This document shows positions 1 to 7,591 of a DNA stretch of 35,048 bases, in pieces. This stretch comes from a virus. Position 1 is the first letter of the stretch; each line of letters opens with the position of its first letter. Both the position numbers and the translations under genes were made by a program. The notes beneath the pieces are model-generated. The model was not told the origin of the DNA. It ran no database searches and was given only the letters and a program-made list of their open reading frames with translations. The stretch lies in the IMG/VR virus record IMGVR_UViG_3300035701_001642, positions 1 through 35,048 of that record; one strand, given 5' to 3'.

Positions 1-147
1 GAAGACTTCCCCGGGTTCAAGGTAGAGTACTTGAGAATGAATGAGTGTGTTATTGGAGACACTCCGGCTGAGCATAACCAACCGACCTTGATGTTGCTAA
101 GTTGGATTAGGGAAGAACCGAAGGAAGAAGAGAAGAAAGATGCCTAA
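1..147 (+). CDS. C-terminal end of an unknown protein (partial)
   Basis: The frame is open from the first base to a TAA at 145-147, giving the last 48 residues of a protein whose start lies outside the window. The fragment ends in a charged tail (KEEEKKDA). Too little is present to assign a family. Its stop region overlaps the next gene: the ATG at 140 lies inside the final codons, an 8-base overlap typical of the tight packing here. It is real coding sequence by position and continuity, but its function is unknown. Confidence 0.6.
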   Translation, partial: EDFPGFKVEYLRMNECVIGDTPAEHNQPTLMLLSWIREEPKEEEKKDA

Positions 148-814
148 AGAACAAAAAAGTCATGGTGGTTTTTATGGAAGACATCATTCTCAATTGGCCA
201 GAAAAAAGATGCGGGAGAATCATTGGGATTGTTCGGGAAGTAATCATCCGATGTTTGGAAAGCACCATTCTCCATTGGCCAGAAAAAAGATGCATGAGAA
301 TCATGTGGACTTTAGTGGAAAGAATAACCCGATGTTTGGTTGTAAAGGAAAGGATGCTCCGATGTTTGGAAAGCATCATTCTTCAGAGGCTTTGAAAAAG
401 ATTGGAGAAGGAAATCAGGGAAAATCTCGTTCTTCAAAGACTAGAAAAAAGATTTCTAGGTTCCAAAAGGAACTTTGGAAAAATCCAGAACATGCTAAAA
501 AGGTTTTTGCCCACAGAAGTCCGAACAGTAAAGAACTAGAGTGTTTTGATATCATTGATTCAGTGGCTCCGAAGGATTTTAAGTTTGTCGGGAATGGTGA
601 ATTTGTTCTTGGTGGCAAGTGTCCCGATTTTATGAATGTCAACGGGAAGAAATTGTTGATTGAATTTAACAGTGAATATTGGCACAAAGGAGAAAACACG
701 AGGACACGTTATAGGCATTTTGCTAAGTATGGACATCGAACATTATTCATTTGGCAGAGAGAGTTGAAGAATCCTGAAAGATTAAAGAAGAAGATTCTCA
801 AGTTTGTTGGATGA
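140..814 (+). CDS. Homing endonuclease, NUMOD3 repeats plus Vsr-like nuclease domain
   Basis: This 224-residue protein has NUMOD3 DNA-binding repeats in its first half: NHPMFGKHHSPLARKKM, then NNPMFG, then APMFGKHHS. NUMOD3 modules are known from mobile-intron and free-standing homing endonucleases. The C-terminal ~95 residues look like a very-short-patch-repair (PD-(D/E)XK, EDxHD-type) nuclease: an acidic ELECFD start, then CPDF, then LIEFNSEYWH followed by a basic helix. It would cut DNA in relatives lacking the gene and spread by repair. It sits as a free-standing gene between an unknown gene and a glycosyltransferase. The DNA is more A/T-rich than its neighbours, which fits transfer. A decayed piece of a close relative lies at 4663-4749. 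The family assignment is good; the catalytic residues are inferred by eye. Confidence 0.8.
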   Translation: MPKEQKSHGGFYGRHHSQLARKKMRENHWDCSGSNHPMFGKHHSPLARKKMHENHVDFSGKNNPMFGCKGKDAPMFGKHHSSEALKKIGEGNQGKSRSSKTRKKISRFQKELWKNPEHAKKVFAHRSPNSKELECFDIIDSVAPKDFKFVGNGEFVLGGKCPDFMNVNGKKLLIEFNSEYWHKGENTRTRYRHFAKYGHRTLFIWQRELKNPERLKKKILKFVG

Positions 815-817
815 AAA

Positions 818-1561
818 ATGCCTAAAGTTTCTGTAATTGTGACCAGTTATAATTATGGGGAATTTTTGTGCGATTGTCTGAACAGCATCAAGGATCAAAC
901 TTATAAGGATTACGAGTTAGTCCTTGCGGATGATGGCTCCAATGATGATACTCTCAGGATCATGGAGCAAGCTAATCCTGATCTCTTGATCCGATCCAAG
1001 GACCGGAGAGGAGTGGTCCATATAAACAACTTGGGGGTCAGGTGCTCTTCGGGGAACTACATCTGTTTGATCAATAGCGATGACATGATTCTTCCAACTT
1101 ACTTGGAACGGTGTGTCGAGGTTTTAGACAGTCGGCAGGATATCGCGATTGCTTACACTGACTTCCATCACTTCGGTGGCGGATTAGACAACGATGTGAT
1201 CTTCAGGGATTATGACACTGAGGGGGGATTGGAGGAACTCCGGAAGTGGAACTTCATTCTTGGTTCGGCATTGTTCAAACGCCAAGCCTTCATTGAAGCC
1301 GGGGGCTTTTCTTCTTTGATGACTGATGGGTATGAAGATTATGATCTATGGCTTTCGATCTGTGAACTCGATGGAGGGAAACGGTGGAGAGCCAAGAAGA
1401 CTCCTGGTGCTCTCTATTTATACCGCAATCATGGACGAAACCGAACAATAGCTATGAAGTCTAAACGGGCCATTGCTCTCTTGTGGATAAAACACAAGAT
1501 GTTTGATCGGTTGACCGAATTTGAGTTTCCACCCGAATTGATCCAGAAGACTTTTGGCTAA
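818..1561 (+). CDS. Glycosyltransferase family 2
   Basis: This is a 247-residue GT-A fold transferase. The N-terminus has the classic beta-strand VSVIVTSYNYGEF, the nucleotide-sugar motif ADDGSNDDT (DDGS at residues 38-41) and the metal-binding LINSDD near residue 90, followed by LPTYLE. A later YEDYDLW segment fits the acceptor-side acidic motif of GT2 enzymes. It should transfer a sugar from an NDP-sugar in the cytoplasm; donor and acceptor cannot be read from sequence. There is no membrane segment. Its 3' end overlaps the next glycosyltransferase by 8 bases, so the two are probably co-translated. It is the first of four GT2-type genes in this island. Confidence 0.88.
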   Translation: MPKVSVIVTSYNYGEFLCDCLNSIKDQTYKDYELVLADDGSNDDTLRIMEQANPDLLIRSKDRRGVVHINNLGVRCSSGNYICLINSDDMILPTYLERCVEVLDSRQDIAIAYTDFHHFGGGLDNDVIFRDYDTEGGLEELRKWNFILGSALFKRQAFIEAGGFSSLMTDGYEDYDLWLSICELDGGKRWRAKKTPGALYLYRNHGRNRTIAMKSKRAIALLWIKHKMFDRLTEFEFPPELIQKTFG

Positions 1562-2642
1562 ACGAACAGTCCTCGCTGAGATCTCCACGAAGGATCGTTA
1601 TGATACCACGCTCCATCTTACGCTTGCTGCTATAGCGAACCAGACAGTCATCCCCGGGAAGTTGGTTATCTATGACGATGGAGAGTGTCGGGATTTGAGG
1701 ACAATGCCTCAGTATAATTCACTGCTTGCATTGCTCATGTTGAAAGGATGCCAGTGGTATTTTTCTCCAGGAACGCACAAAGGTCAACACTATAACCACC
1801 AAAGAGCTCAGACAGAGTTCGACGATGAACTCATCTGGAGATTGGATGATGATGTGGTCCCGGAGCCTGATGTCTTAGAGAAGCTTCTCAAACGGATGGA
1901 AGATCCACGGTTCGGTGCAGTAGGGGGATTGATCTTGAACCCCTTGGAGATTCCTTTCTGCTACAGCCTTTCCTCCGGGAAGATTATGGATGTGTTCTGG
2001 GCAATGAACGTTCAATGGTTCAAACCTCAAGGAGAGCCAAAGTTCATCGCTGTAGAACATCTCCATTGTTCTTTCCTCTACAAGAGGGGGTTGGCCGAGT
2101 ATGATCTCCGGTTGTCTAAGGCTGCTCACCGTGAAGAGACTTTGTTCTCTTACGGGATTCACCGGAAGGGATACATGGTTGGTGTGGACCAATCGGCCGT
2201 GACTTGGCATTTGAGGAGTCCCACAGGGGGGATCAGGAGTTATTCTAACGTTGATTATTGGAATCAAGACGAGAAGATCTTCTACGAGAAGATGCACGGT
2301 TATAAGGTTCTGTTTCGTGCGGCACGATACTTCGTTTTGAATGCAGGACTCGGTGATCATTATATCTTCAAGTCTGAGGTTCTCCCTTGGATCAAGAGGA
2401 AGTACCGAGGAGATATCATCATCCTTTCGGTATGCTATCCGGATGTCTTCAGGGACGATAAGGAAGTCCAGATCATCTCGATCGCAGATGCCCAGTTCGC
2501 TTTAGGGATGGAAAAGGCTAATCAGTTGAGTGTATATGGCTGGATGTGGGACAAGCAGTGGTACGCTAAGCCTATCGCACAGGCCTGGAGAAGGATGGTA
2601 GGGGTTGAGGATACTGATAGCACCTTACTCCAAAAAGCTTAG
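1554..2642 (+). CDS. Glycosyltransferase, GT2-like
   Basis: This is a 362-residue protein with a GT-A core: LVIYDDGE near residues 37-44 and the metal-site segment RLDDDVVPEPDVLEKL near residues 95-110, then AVGGLIL. The rest includes a long C-terminal extension (KYRGDIIILSVCYPD onward) that I do not recognise. The start is a TTG at 1554 inside the end of the preceding gene, giving an 8-base overlap; no better start is visible in frame before the core motif. The DDG and DDD motifs support sugar transfer from an NDP-sugar. Donor and acceptor are unknown. It overlaps the following half-length GT9-like gene by 38 bases. Confidence 0.78.
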   Translation: MAKRTVLAEISTKDRYDTTLHLTLAAIANQTVIPGKLVIYDDGECRDLRTMPQYNSLLALLMLKGCQWYFSPGTHKGQHYNHQRAQTEFDDELIWRLDDDVVPEPDVLEKLLKRMEDPRFGAVGGLILNPLEIPFCYSLSSGKIMDVFWAMNVQWFKPQGEPKFIAVEHLHCSFLYKRGLAEYDLRLSKAAHREETLFSYGIHRKGYMVGVDQSAVTWHLRSPTGGIRSYSNVDYWNQDEKIFYEKMHGYKVLFRAARYFVLNAGLGDHYIFKSEVLPWIKRKYRGDIIILSVCYPDVFRDDKEVQIISIADAQFALGMEKANQLSVYGWMWDKQWYAKPIAQAWRRMVGVEDTDSTLLQKA

Positions 2643-3087
2643 GGAAGAACATCTCCGTAACCCTAAGAACTTCCCCCACTGGGAAGAAGTTCTGAAATCC
2701 TTACATTCATGCCTGATGTGTGAGGTCATCCAGTTGGGTGTAGAAGGTGAAGAGAAGCTCAAGGGATGTGATGATTACTTCTTCAGTCTACCGATTCCCG
2801 AGCTTGAGAAAGTTGTTCAGGATTGTGACACCTGGGCTACGGTTGACAGTTACCTTCCGCACATGGTCCACGCAGCTGGAGGCCCTCCTGGAGTAGTAGT
2901 CTTTTCTAAGTCAGACCCCTTAGTCTTTGGTTATCCGGAGAATATCAATCTTCTCAAAGATAGAAGGTGGCTCAAGCCTTTCCAATTCGACATCTGGGAG
3001 AAGGAGCCTTTTGAGGAAGAAAGCTTTGTCAGTGCTGATGAAGTTGTCCAAGCCATTTTGTCAGTAGTCTCAAGGAGGAAGAAGTGA
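2605..3087 (+). CDS. GT9-like (heptosyltransferase-type) glycosyltransferase, half length
   Basis: This 160-residue protein resembles only the C-terminal nucleotide-binding half of family 9 glycosyltransferases such as ADP-heptose:LPS heptosyltransferases, which are usually about 330-350 residues. The supporting segment is TVDSYLPHMVHAAGG followed by VVFSKSDP and FGYPENINL, matching the family pattern of a donor-binding helix and a short Ser/Thr-Asp-Pro loop. The start is a TTG at 2605 with a GGTAGGGG ribosome site just upstream, inside the preceding gene. Either it is a minimal phage version or it works with a partner. The methyltransferase downstream overlaps its stop by GTGA. Family assignment is moderate. 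Confidence 0.6.
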   Translation: MRILIAPYSKKLREEHLRNPKNFPHWEEVLKSLHSCLMCEVIQLGVEGEEKLKGCDDYFFSLPIPELEKVVQDCDTWATVDSYLPHMVHAAGGPPGVVVFSKSDPLVFGYPENINLLKDRRWLKPFQFDIWEKEPFEEESFVSADEVVQAILSVVSRRKK

Positions 3088-3581
3088 AATTAAATCTTGG
3101 TTGTGGAAGGGAGAAGCTCCCCGGGTATGTGAATGTGGATCTTGCTAAGGCGGGGCCGGATGTTCCTTGGGATCTTGAACAGTATCCTTGGCCGTTTGAT
3201 GACAGTACGGTTGATGAGGTTCTCTTGAAGCACGTTGTGGAGCATATCCGAGATCTGATTCCATTCATGAATGAGCTGTGGAGAGTCTGTGCTCCACATG
3301 CCATTGTAAGGATTGAATGTCCTTACTATCTTCACCACAGGGCCGTGATGGACCCGACCCATGTTCGTTATATCTGTGAAGCAAGTTTACAATATTTCAA
3401 TCAGGATTGGTTGAGGTGGGTTGGTCTCATGCAGTATGACATACTCGCAAACTTCAAGATCAACGAGATCTCTTATCGCTATGCTCCGGAATGGGCAGAC
3501 AAACCTGACAAAGATTTCTTCAGACAACATTATGCCAACGTTGTCGAAGATATCTTTTTTGTATTGGAAGCTATAAAATAA
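3084..3581 (+). CDS. Class I SAM-dependent methyltransferase
   Basis: This 165-residue protein opens with KLNLGCGREKLPGYVNVDL, which is motif I (LGCG) and the acidic end of strand 2. VDEVLLKHVVEHI follows in the place of motif IV/V of type 11 methyltransferases. This compact form is common beside glycosyltransferases and usually methylates sugars or small molecules. The GTG start at 3084 overlaps the previous stop in a GTGA and is preceded by a strong AAGGAGGAAG site. It is shorter than typical 200-250 residue members but complete through the core fold. The substrate is unknown. Confidence 0.8.
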   Translation: MKLNLGCGREKLPGYVNVDLAKAGPDVPWDLEQYPWPFDDSTVDEVLLKHVVEHIRDLIPFMNELWRVCAPHAIVRIECPYYLHHRAVMDPTHVRYICEASLQYFNQDWLRWVGLMQYDILANFKINEISYRYAPEWADKPDKDFFRQHYANVVEDIFFVLEAIK

Positions 3582-3593
3582 AGGAGATTTGAA

Positions 3594-3848
3594 ATGGGAA
3601 AAGACTCAGCGTTGTTCGGTGATAGGGAGAAGGATGTCAAGGACGCGATCGTTGATGTCTTGGTCCATGAGCAGACCCTCATGAATCGGAGTCGTGATCT
3701 TGCAGTGACCGTTGTCCGGACTGCTTTCGAGGAGACATTACGTGAGTCCTTGATCGAGTCCGATAGGAAGGTTTATGCATATCACAATCCTCCTCCCATG
3801 GAAAAGAAACCGGTTGCTGAGGAAAAGAAGGGACTATTCAAAAAATGA
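3594..3848 (+). CDS. Hypothetical small protein
   Basis: This is an 84-residue soluble protein that I do not recognise. The middle is a predicted amphipathic helical stretch (SRDLAVTVVRTAFEETLRES), and the tail is Pro/Lys-rich (NPPPMEKKPVAEEKK). The start is well supported: AAAGGAGATTTGAAATG. It overlaps the following glycosyltransferase by 4 bases (ATGA), so it is translated with the glycan genes and could be an accessory factor, but nothing in the sequence shows a function. Confidence 0.65.
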   Translation: MGKDSALFGDREKDVKDAIVDVLVHEQTLMNRSRDLAVTVVRTAFEETLRESLIESDRKVYAYHNPPPMEKKPVAEEKKGLFKK

Positions 3849-4663
3849 TCAGTGTCGTAATGCCCGTTACGAATCGGTTGGATCTATTCAAGAAGACTCT
3901 CCCTTCCCTCATTAGGCAAAGGATCACGGCAGCTGAGGATTGGGAACTTGTGATCGTCGATTGGAACTCCACTGATGGGATTGAGGATTTTCTCAAGACG
4001 CAGATCAATGTTCTCAGGATTCACTATGTCCGGGTAGATGTCAGGAAAGGATTTGTCCCCGTCTATATGAATGGGGAAACAATGGTGAACCCTGCTCTGT
4101 CTTGGAACATTGGGATCAGGAAGTCCAAGGGTGAGATCTTGGTCATCACGAGTCCTGAGGTCATTCAGCTCACAGACGCAGTTTTCCAGTTCAGAGCTGC
4201 ACATAAACACTGTGTTGGAGTTCCAGTCATCCTGGCTTTTGTTGCGGATGCTCTTCGCCCTGAGACCGATACAACCCATGTTGCTGACAATCCCGGAATG
4301 GGTGTCTTGGTCAGTTCCACGTTCAGGGAGAAGGACGCTGGGCTCTATTTCCTTGGTTCTGTTCCCAAGAAGCTATTGGAAGCGATCAATGGGATAGATG
4401 AAGAGTACATGCGGGGGTTGTCCTACGAGGACACTGATACAGGTCGTAGGATGATGGCAGCTGGAGCGAGGTTAGTCCACGATGATGAGATCATTGGGAT
4501 CCACCAGTGGCATCCCCGGGTCCAGCCTTACGGTGATGGGTGGATGATCAATGAGAAGCGTTTCCAGGTTGGGTACCGGATTGTGGCCAATGTAGATCAC
4601 CAGTGGGGAGACTTCGGGTGTATTCTGCATGAGTGGGAAGGATATAGTGGCAGTATACAGTGA
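3845..4663 (+). CDS. Glycosyltransferase family 2
   Basis: This 272-residue GT-A transferase starts MISVVMPVTNRLDLF. The nucleotide-binding motif is IVDWNSTDG, a variant of the usual DDGSTD. A middle segment, VNPALSWNIGIRKSKGEIL, matches the conserved helix that precedes the metal site in GT2 enzymes. Near the end, GIDEEYMRGLSYEDTD fits the acceptor-side ED motif. No membrane helices are visible. It overlaps the upstream small gene by 4 bases. Its TGA at 4661-4663 shares an A with the ATG of a degraded endonuclease fragment. The class is confident; donor and acceptor are unknown. Confidence 0.85.
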   Translation: MISVVMPVTNRLDLFKKTLPSLIRQRITAAEDWELVIVDWNSTDGIEDFLKTQINVLRIHYVRVDVRKGFVPVYMNGETMVNPALSWNIGIRKSKGEILVITSPEVIQLTDAVFQFRAAHKHCVGVPVILAFVADALRPETDTTHVADNPGMGVLVSSTFREKDAGLYFLGSVPKKLLEAINGIDEEYMRGLSYEDTDTGRRMMAAGARLVHDDEIIGIHQWHPRVQPYGDGWMINEKRFQVGYRIVANVDHQWGDFGCILHEWEGYSGSIQ

Positions 4664-4749
4664 TGTACAGAGTTCTTTTTATTTGGAGTAGGGAATTGAA
4701 GAATTCTGAAAGATTGAAAAATAAAATTCTAAAATTTGTTAGAGGATAG
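4663..4749 (+). pseudogene. Remnant of a Vsr-like homing endonuclease (C-terminal 28 codons)
   Basis: Between the glycosyltransferase and the next methyltransferase, the frame starting at ATG 4663 reads 28 codons to TAG. Its product matches the last 25 residues of the endonuclease at 140-814 at 20 positions (LFIW, RELKN, ERLK and KILKFV shared). The DNA is also clearly related but more A/T-rich. Only the C-terminal tail survives, with no nuclease motif. This is best read as what remains after deletion of a second copy of the same homing endonuclease. It could still be translated as a short peptide because the ATG overlaps the upstream TGA. Confidence 0.8.
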
Positions 4750-4754
4750 AGAAA

Positions 4755-5354
4755 GTGATAAAAGTTGTTTTAGGAAATCACTGGTGCCCATTGGGTGATT
4801 GGGTGGTTCTGGAGGAGAAGGATCAAGACATTACTAAGCCTCTCCAGTTTGTTGACAACAGTGTGGACTGTTTGTTCATGGAGCATGTCATAGAGCACAT
4901 TACGTTTCATGACGCTCTGAAGTTCTTCAAAGAAGCTTACCGGTCTTTGAAGCCGGGTGGAGTCCTGCGGATTGTCGCTCCTGACTTGGACAAGTTGTTC
5001 GAGTTCAACTATGCTAAGTACTGTGCTAACACTTATAACAATGAATATTGCTGGGTCTGGATGGACCACTTTGGAGTCTCTTCTGACTACTGGATGAAGA
5101 ACTTCAAGGTGTTCTTTGTCAACTGGATGATCCACTCGGACTTTAATCATAAGTTCGTTTGGGACAAGAACCTACTGAGTCTAACGCTAGAGAGAGAAGG
5201 GTTTCAAGTCAAGATCTGTGACTGTGGGAAGGGGACCAATCCTGAGTTCTGCATCGAGAGGAGATACCGTGGGCTCTTGACGCACATGAATCCTCCTCCG
5301 GATTTCCCTCCTTACTACGATGCGGAAAGTTTCTTTGTGGAGGGAGTGAAATGA
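4755..5354 (+). CDS. Class I SAM-dependent methyltransferase, type 11-like
   Basis: This 199-residue protein begins with a GTG at 4755. The region around residues 28-60 (LQFVDNSVDCLFMEHVIEHI) followed by YRSLKPGGVLRIVAPDLDKL is the typical second half of a type 11 methyltransferase core. The first motif is eroded (VVLGNHWCPLGDW instead of a glycine-rich GxGxG loop), so SAM binding may be weak or altered. It is related in layout to the methyltransferase at 3084. It starts five bases after the endonuclease remnant and overlaps the next gene by 4 bases. Sugar or small-molecule methylation is inferred from its neighbours. Confidence 0.72.
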   Translation: MIKVVLGNHWCPLGDWVVLEEKDQDITKPLQFVDNSVDCLFMEHVIEHITFHDALKFFKEAYRSLKPGGVLRIVAPDLDKLFEFNYAKYCANTYNNEYCWVWMDHFGVSSDYWMKNFKVFFVNWMIHSDFNHKFVWDKNLLSLTLEREGFQVKICDCGKGTNPEFCIERRYRGLLTHMNPPPDFPPYYDAESFFVEGVK

Positions 5355-5692
5355 AGATATTGACAATTTGTTACGGAGGAAACAGTCGGAGTGTCGCAAT
5401 GGCTTTCGTGTTGAAGTACAACTTTGGCCATGATGTTCTGACCTGCAGTTGTCAGGCCAACTCGGATGAGACCCGAGCCATGTTGTGCCAGTGGGCAGAT
5501 GTGGTTGTAGTCACGTCAGCCGAGTTCTTGCCGTATATACGGCAGGAGTTCATCAAGAAAACAGTGGTTGCGGAACTAGGTCCTGATCGGTGGTTTCTCC
5601 AGAACTACATCCCCAAGGATCTGTTGGACCTCTGCAGCTATCTGTGGACCCAGATCATAGCCGGTTGGGAAGGTCCATTGCCCGGAGCATAA
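5351..5692 (+). CDS. Low-molecular-weight tyrosine phosphatase-like protein
   Basis: This 113-residue protein starts MKILTICYGGNSRS, which contains the phosphatase signature C-X5-R-S (Cys7, Arg13, Ser14) at the N-terminus as in low-molecular-weight protein tyrosine phosphatases. A later ELGPDRWF could supply the general-acid Asp. It is shorter than the ~150 residues usual for the family. In bacteria such phosphatases often partner tyrosine kinases that control polysaccharide export, which fits its place among glycosyltransferases. ATGA overlap with the previous gene supports the start. An arsenate-reductase-like or inactive role cannot be excluded. Confidence 0.6.
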   Translation: MKILTICYGGNSRSVAMAFVLKYNFGHDVLTCSCQANSDETRAMLCQWADVVVVTSAEFLPYIRQEFIKKTVVAELGPDRWFLQNYIPKDLLDLCSYLWTQIIAGWEGPLPGA

Positions 5693-5701
5693 GGAGGAAA
5701 G

Positions 5702-6091
5702 ATGTGTAAGTACCTTTATCAAGGATTTGCCCGTGAGGTAGTTTGTAAGCGGGAAAGTGGTAGACTAGCAACGGGTATGGAGTGGGTTGAGTACAAGGGT
5801 GGAAGAGAAACCGATGAATCGATCATTCTTGGCCGTGTCAAGAAGGCTGTAAAGGATACGAAGCCGCATGAGGGATACAGCGGTTATCCTGGAGCGGGAA
5901 CTGCCTTCAAGGACAGCCTGGATGATGGGGAAGTTCTCAGGTACTTGAGGCTTGAGCTCCAAGAGATGCTTTCCGACAATCTGTTGAGTGAGGACTTGAA
6001 GAAGGAGATCAACGGTTGTCTCTGCGAAGTACTGAACAACATTGGTATAGTGAAACAGAGAATAAATTTCTATTCTCTGTGCGACCTATGA
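5702..6091 (+). CDS. Hypothetical protein
   Basis: This 129-residue protein has a strong ribosome site (AAGGAGGAAAGATG). The first half is basic and beta-rich (GMEWVEYKGGRETDES), the middle is Gly/Tyr-rich (HEGYSGYPGAGT), and the end is helical and acidic (LRLELQEMLSDNLLSEDLKKEI). I recognise no family, no membrane segment and no zinc motif. It ends in an ATGA overlap with the following glycosyltransferase. Confidence 0.6.
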   Translation: MCKYLYQGFAREVVCKRESGRLATGMEWVEYKGGRETDESIILGRVKKAVKDTKPHEGYSGYPGAGTAFKDSLDDGEVLRYLRLELQEMLSDNLLSEDLKKEINGCLCEVLNNIGIVKQRINFYSLCDL

Positions 6092-7023
6092 GACTTGTTT
6101 GTATTGTTCGGATGTACAATGAAATGAAGACCGGGCATGCTAAGCGCTTCTTTGAGCATTGGAAGGAATGGGGAGCTGATGCTCTCCTTGTCCTTGATGA
6201 CTGCTCGGATGATGGAACGTATGAGTTTGCTAAGCAGTTCACTTCTTACGTTTGGAGAAGGACTAAGCGTTATACCCGATTCCGTGAGATGGAGAACTCG
6301 ATCTTTTTGATCGAACGATGTACCGACATCGGGGCCGAGTACATTCTGTTCATGGATGCGGATGAGGTTCTGACCCGGGGTGCCGGGGGGATTATCCGTG
6401 ACAAGTGGCTCTCGATCATGGACCAGGCTGACTTCAGTGCTTTGAACTTTACGACTTACTCGCTGTGGAAAACTCCCCGGTACAGACGTTGGGATTCCCT
6501 TTGGGACTGTGAGATGCGATTCCCCCGGATTTGGAAGAACAAGGATCTCCACTATGAAGTCCCTGGCCCAAACCAGCTACATGCCTTACAGGCACCGCTA
6601 CAGGTCTACAGACACTGGTATCCTGTTCCTGATCAAGAGTTGGCCATTCTTCACTATGCCTATGCTTCTCCACAACAGATTGAGGACAGATTTCAACACT
6701 ATGTTGAGATCGATGGAAAACACATCGGATGGTATCCAAGGATCATGGATGAGACTGGATTGGTCTTAGAGAGGATACCAAATGATCGTTATCCATCTGG
6801 TCTCGTCCCGGGATTTGATGACGAATATTATCTTGAGATGTCGTTGGAGACTGTCCACAAAATCTGTGAAGCAATCGGAAAAGCTTGTTGGAAGGACAGG
6901 CCGATTGAAGAGATAGACACATGGTGGGAGAGTACAAGGCATACAGAGGAGGTCAGAACCAAGTTGGTCTTTGAACGTCCGGGGAGGGATTTCATTTTTC
7001 CGAAGGGTTTAGGAGATGGGTAA
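6088..7023 (+). CDS. Glycosyltransferase, GT2-like
   Basis: I place the start at ATG 6088, which overlaps the previous stop in ATGA and gives MRLVCIVRMYNEM, the usual first strand of GT2 proteins. The frame is open upstream to 6016, but that part only covers the preceding gene. The 311-residue product has LLVLDDCSDDGTYE, the nucleotide-sugar motif, and EYILFMDADEVL, the metal-binding DxD, within the first 110 residues. A long C-terminal part rich in Trp and Tyr is not recognised. This N-terminal layout resembles the subgroup of GT2 proteins that start from an RxYNE motif. Donor and acceptor are unknown. Confidence 0.82.
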   Translation: MRLVCIVRMYNEMKTGHAKRFFEHWKEWGADALLVLDDCSDDGTYEFAKQFTSYVWRRTKRYTRFREMENSIFLIERCTDIGAEYILFMDADEVLTRGAGGIIRDKWLSIMDQADFSALNFTTYSLWKTPRYRRWDSLWDCEMRFPRIWKNKDLHYEVPGPNQLHALQAPLQVYRHWYPVPDQELAILHYAYASPQQIEDRFQHYVEIDGKHIGWYPRIMDETGLVLERIPNDRYPSGLVPGFDDEYYLEMSLETVHKICEAIGKACWKDRPIEEIDTWWESTRHTEEVRTKLVFERPGRDFIFPKGLGDG

Positions 7024-7591
7024 GCAATGTCACACGGTTGAGTCGCTTTTGAAATTCCGAGGAGATTGGGCAACCCATCTCACTCGGTATTATTTTGCAG
7101 CAAACATTCTGAAAGATTTTGGAGTCGAGAACACGGTCCTCGATGCGGGATGTGGGTGTGGATATGGGTTGGAAATTCTGTCACGTTACGGATACAAGGT
7201 GACTGGGGTTGATTCTGACGAGGAGAACTTTCAGTATACGCTGAAGCGGTTCAATTCTCCAAAGATAAGTTTCTTAGTTATTCCGTTGGAGAAGATCGAA
7301 AAGATATATGAAGGGGTGGTATCCTTTGAAGCCCTTGAGCACTCGGATGATTTGGATAAGGGATTTGAGATACTCCGTAAGGCAGCTACTAATGTCTTCA
7401 TCTTCTCTGTTCCCTACAAACAGGTCAACGATGGGACAGACAAGATCCACAAACATTTTATGCTCGATGAGTCAAGGTTTCCCAAAGAGACGATGTTTTT
7501 CTATCAGACCTTAGACGGTCTGATCTACGATCGGATGCCAACTAAGCATTCTCCAAACACCCTGATAGGAGTTCTGAAACGTGGAAACTGA
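7016..7591 (+). CDS. Class I SAM-dependent methyltransferase
   Basis: This 191-residue protein has a clear motif I, VLDAGCGCGYGLEILSRYG, followed by VTGVDSDEEN (acidic strand 2 end) and VVSFEALEHSDD (motif IV region). This is the usual UbiG-like core. The C-terminal part has FSVPYKQVNDGTDKIHKHF, common in sugar-modifying methyltransferases. The start at 7016 follows TTTAGGAG and overlaps the glycosyltransferase by 8 bases; its own end overlaps the radical SAM gene by 11 bases. Substrate unknown; a sugar is the likeliest guess from its neighbours. Confidence 0.85.
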   Translation: MGKQCHTVESLLKFRGDWATHLTRYYFAANILKDFGVENTVLDAGCGCGYGLEILSRYGYKVTGVDSDEENFQYTLKRFNSPKISFLVIPLEKIEKIYEGVVSFEALEHSDDLDKGFEILRKAATNVFIFSVPYKQVNDGTDKIHKHFMLDESRFPKETMFFYQTLDGLIYDRMPTKHSPNTLIGVLKRGN

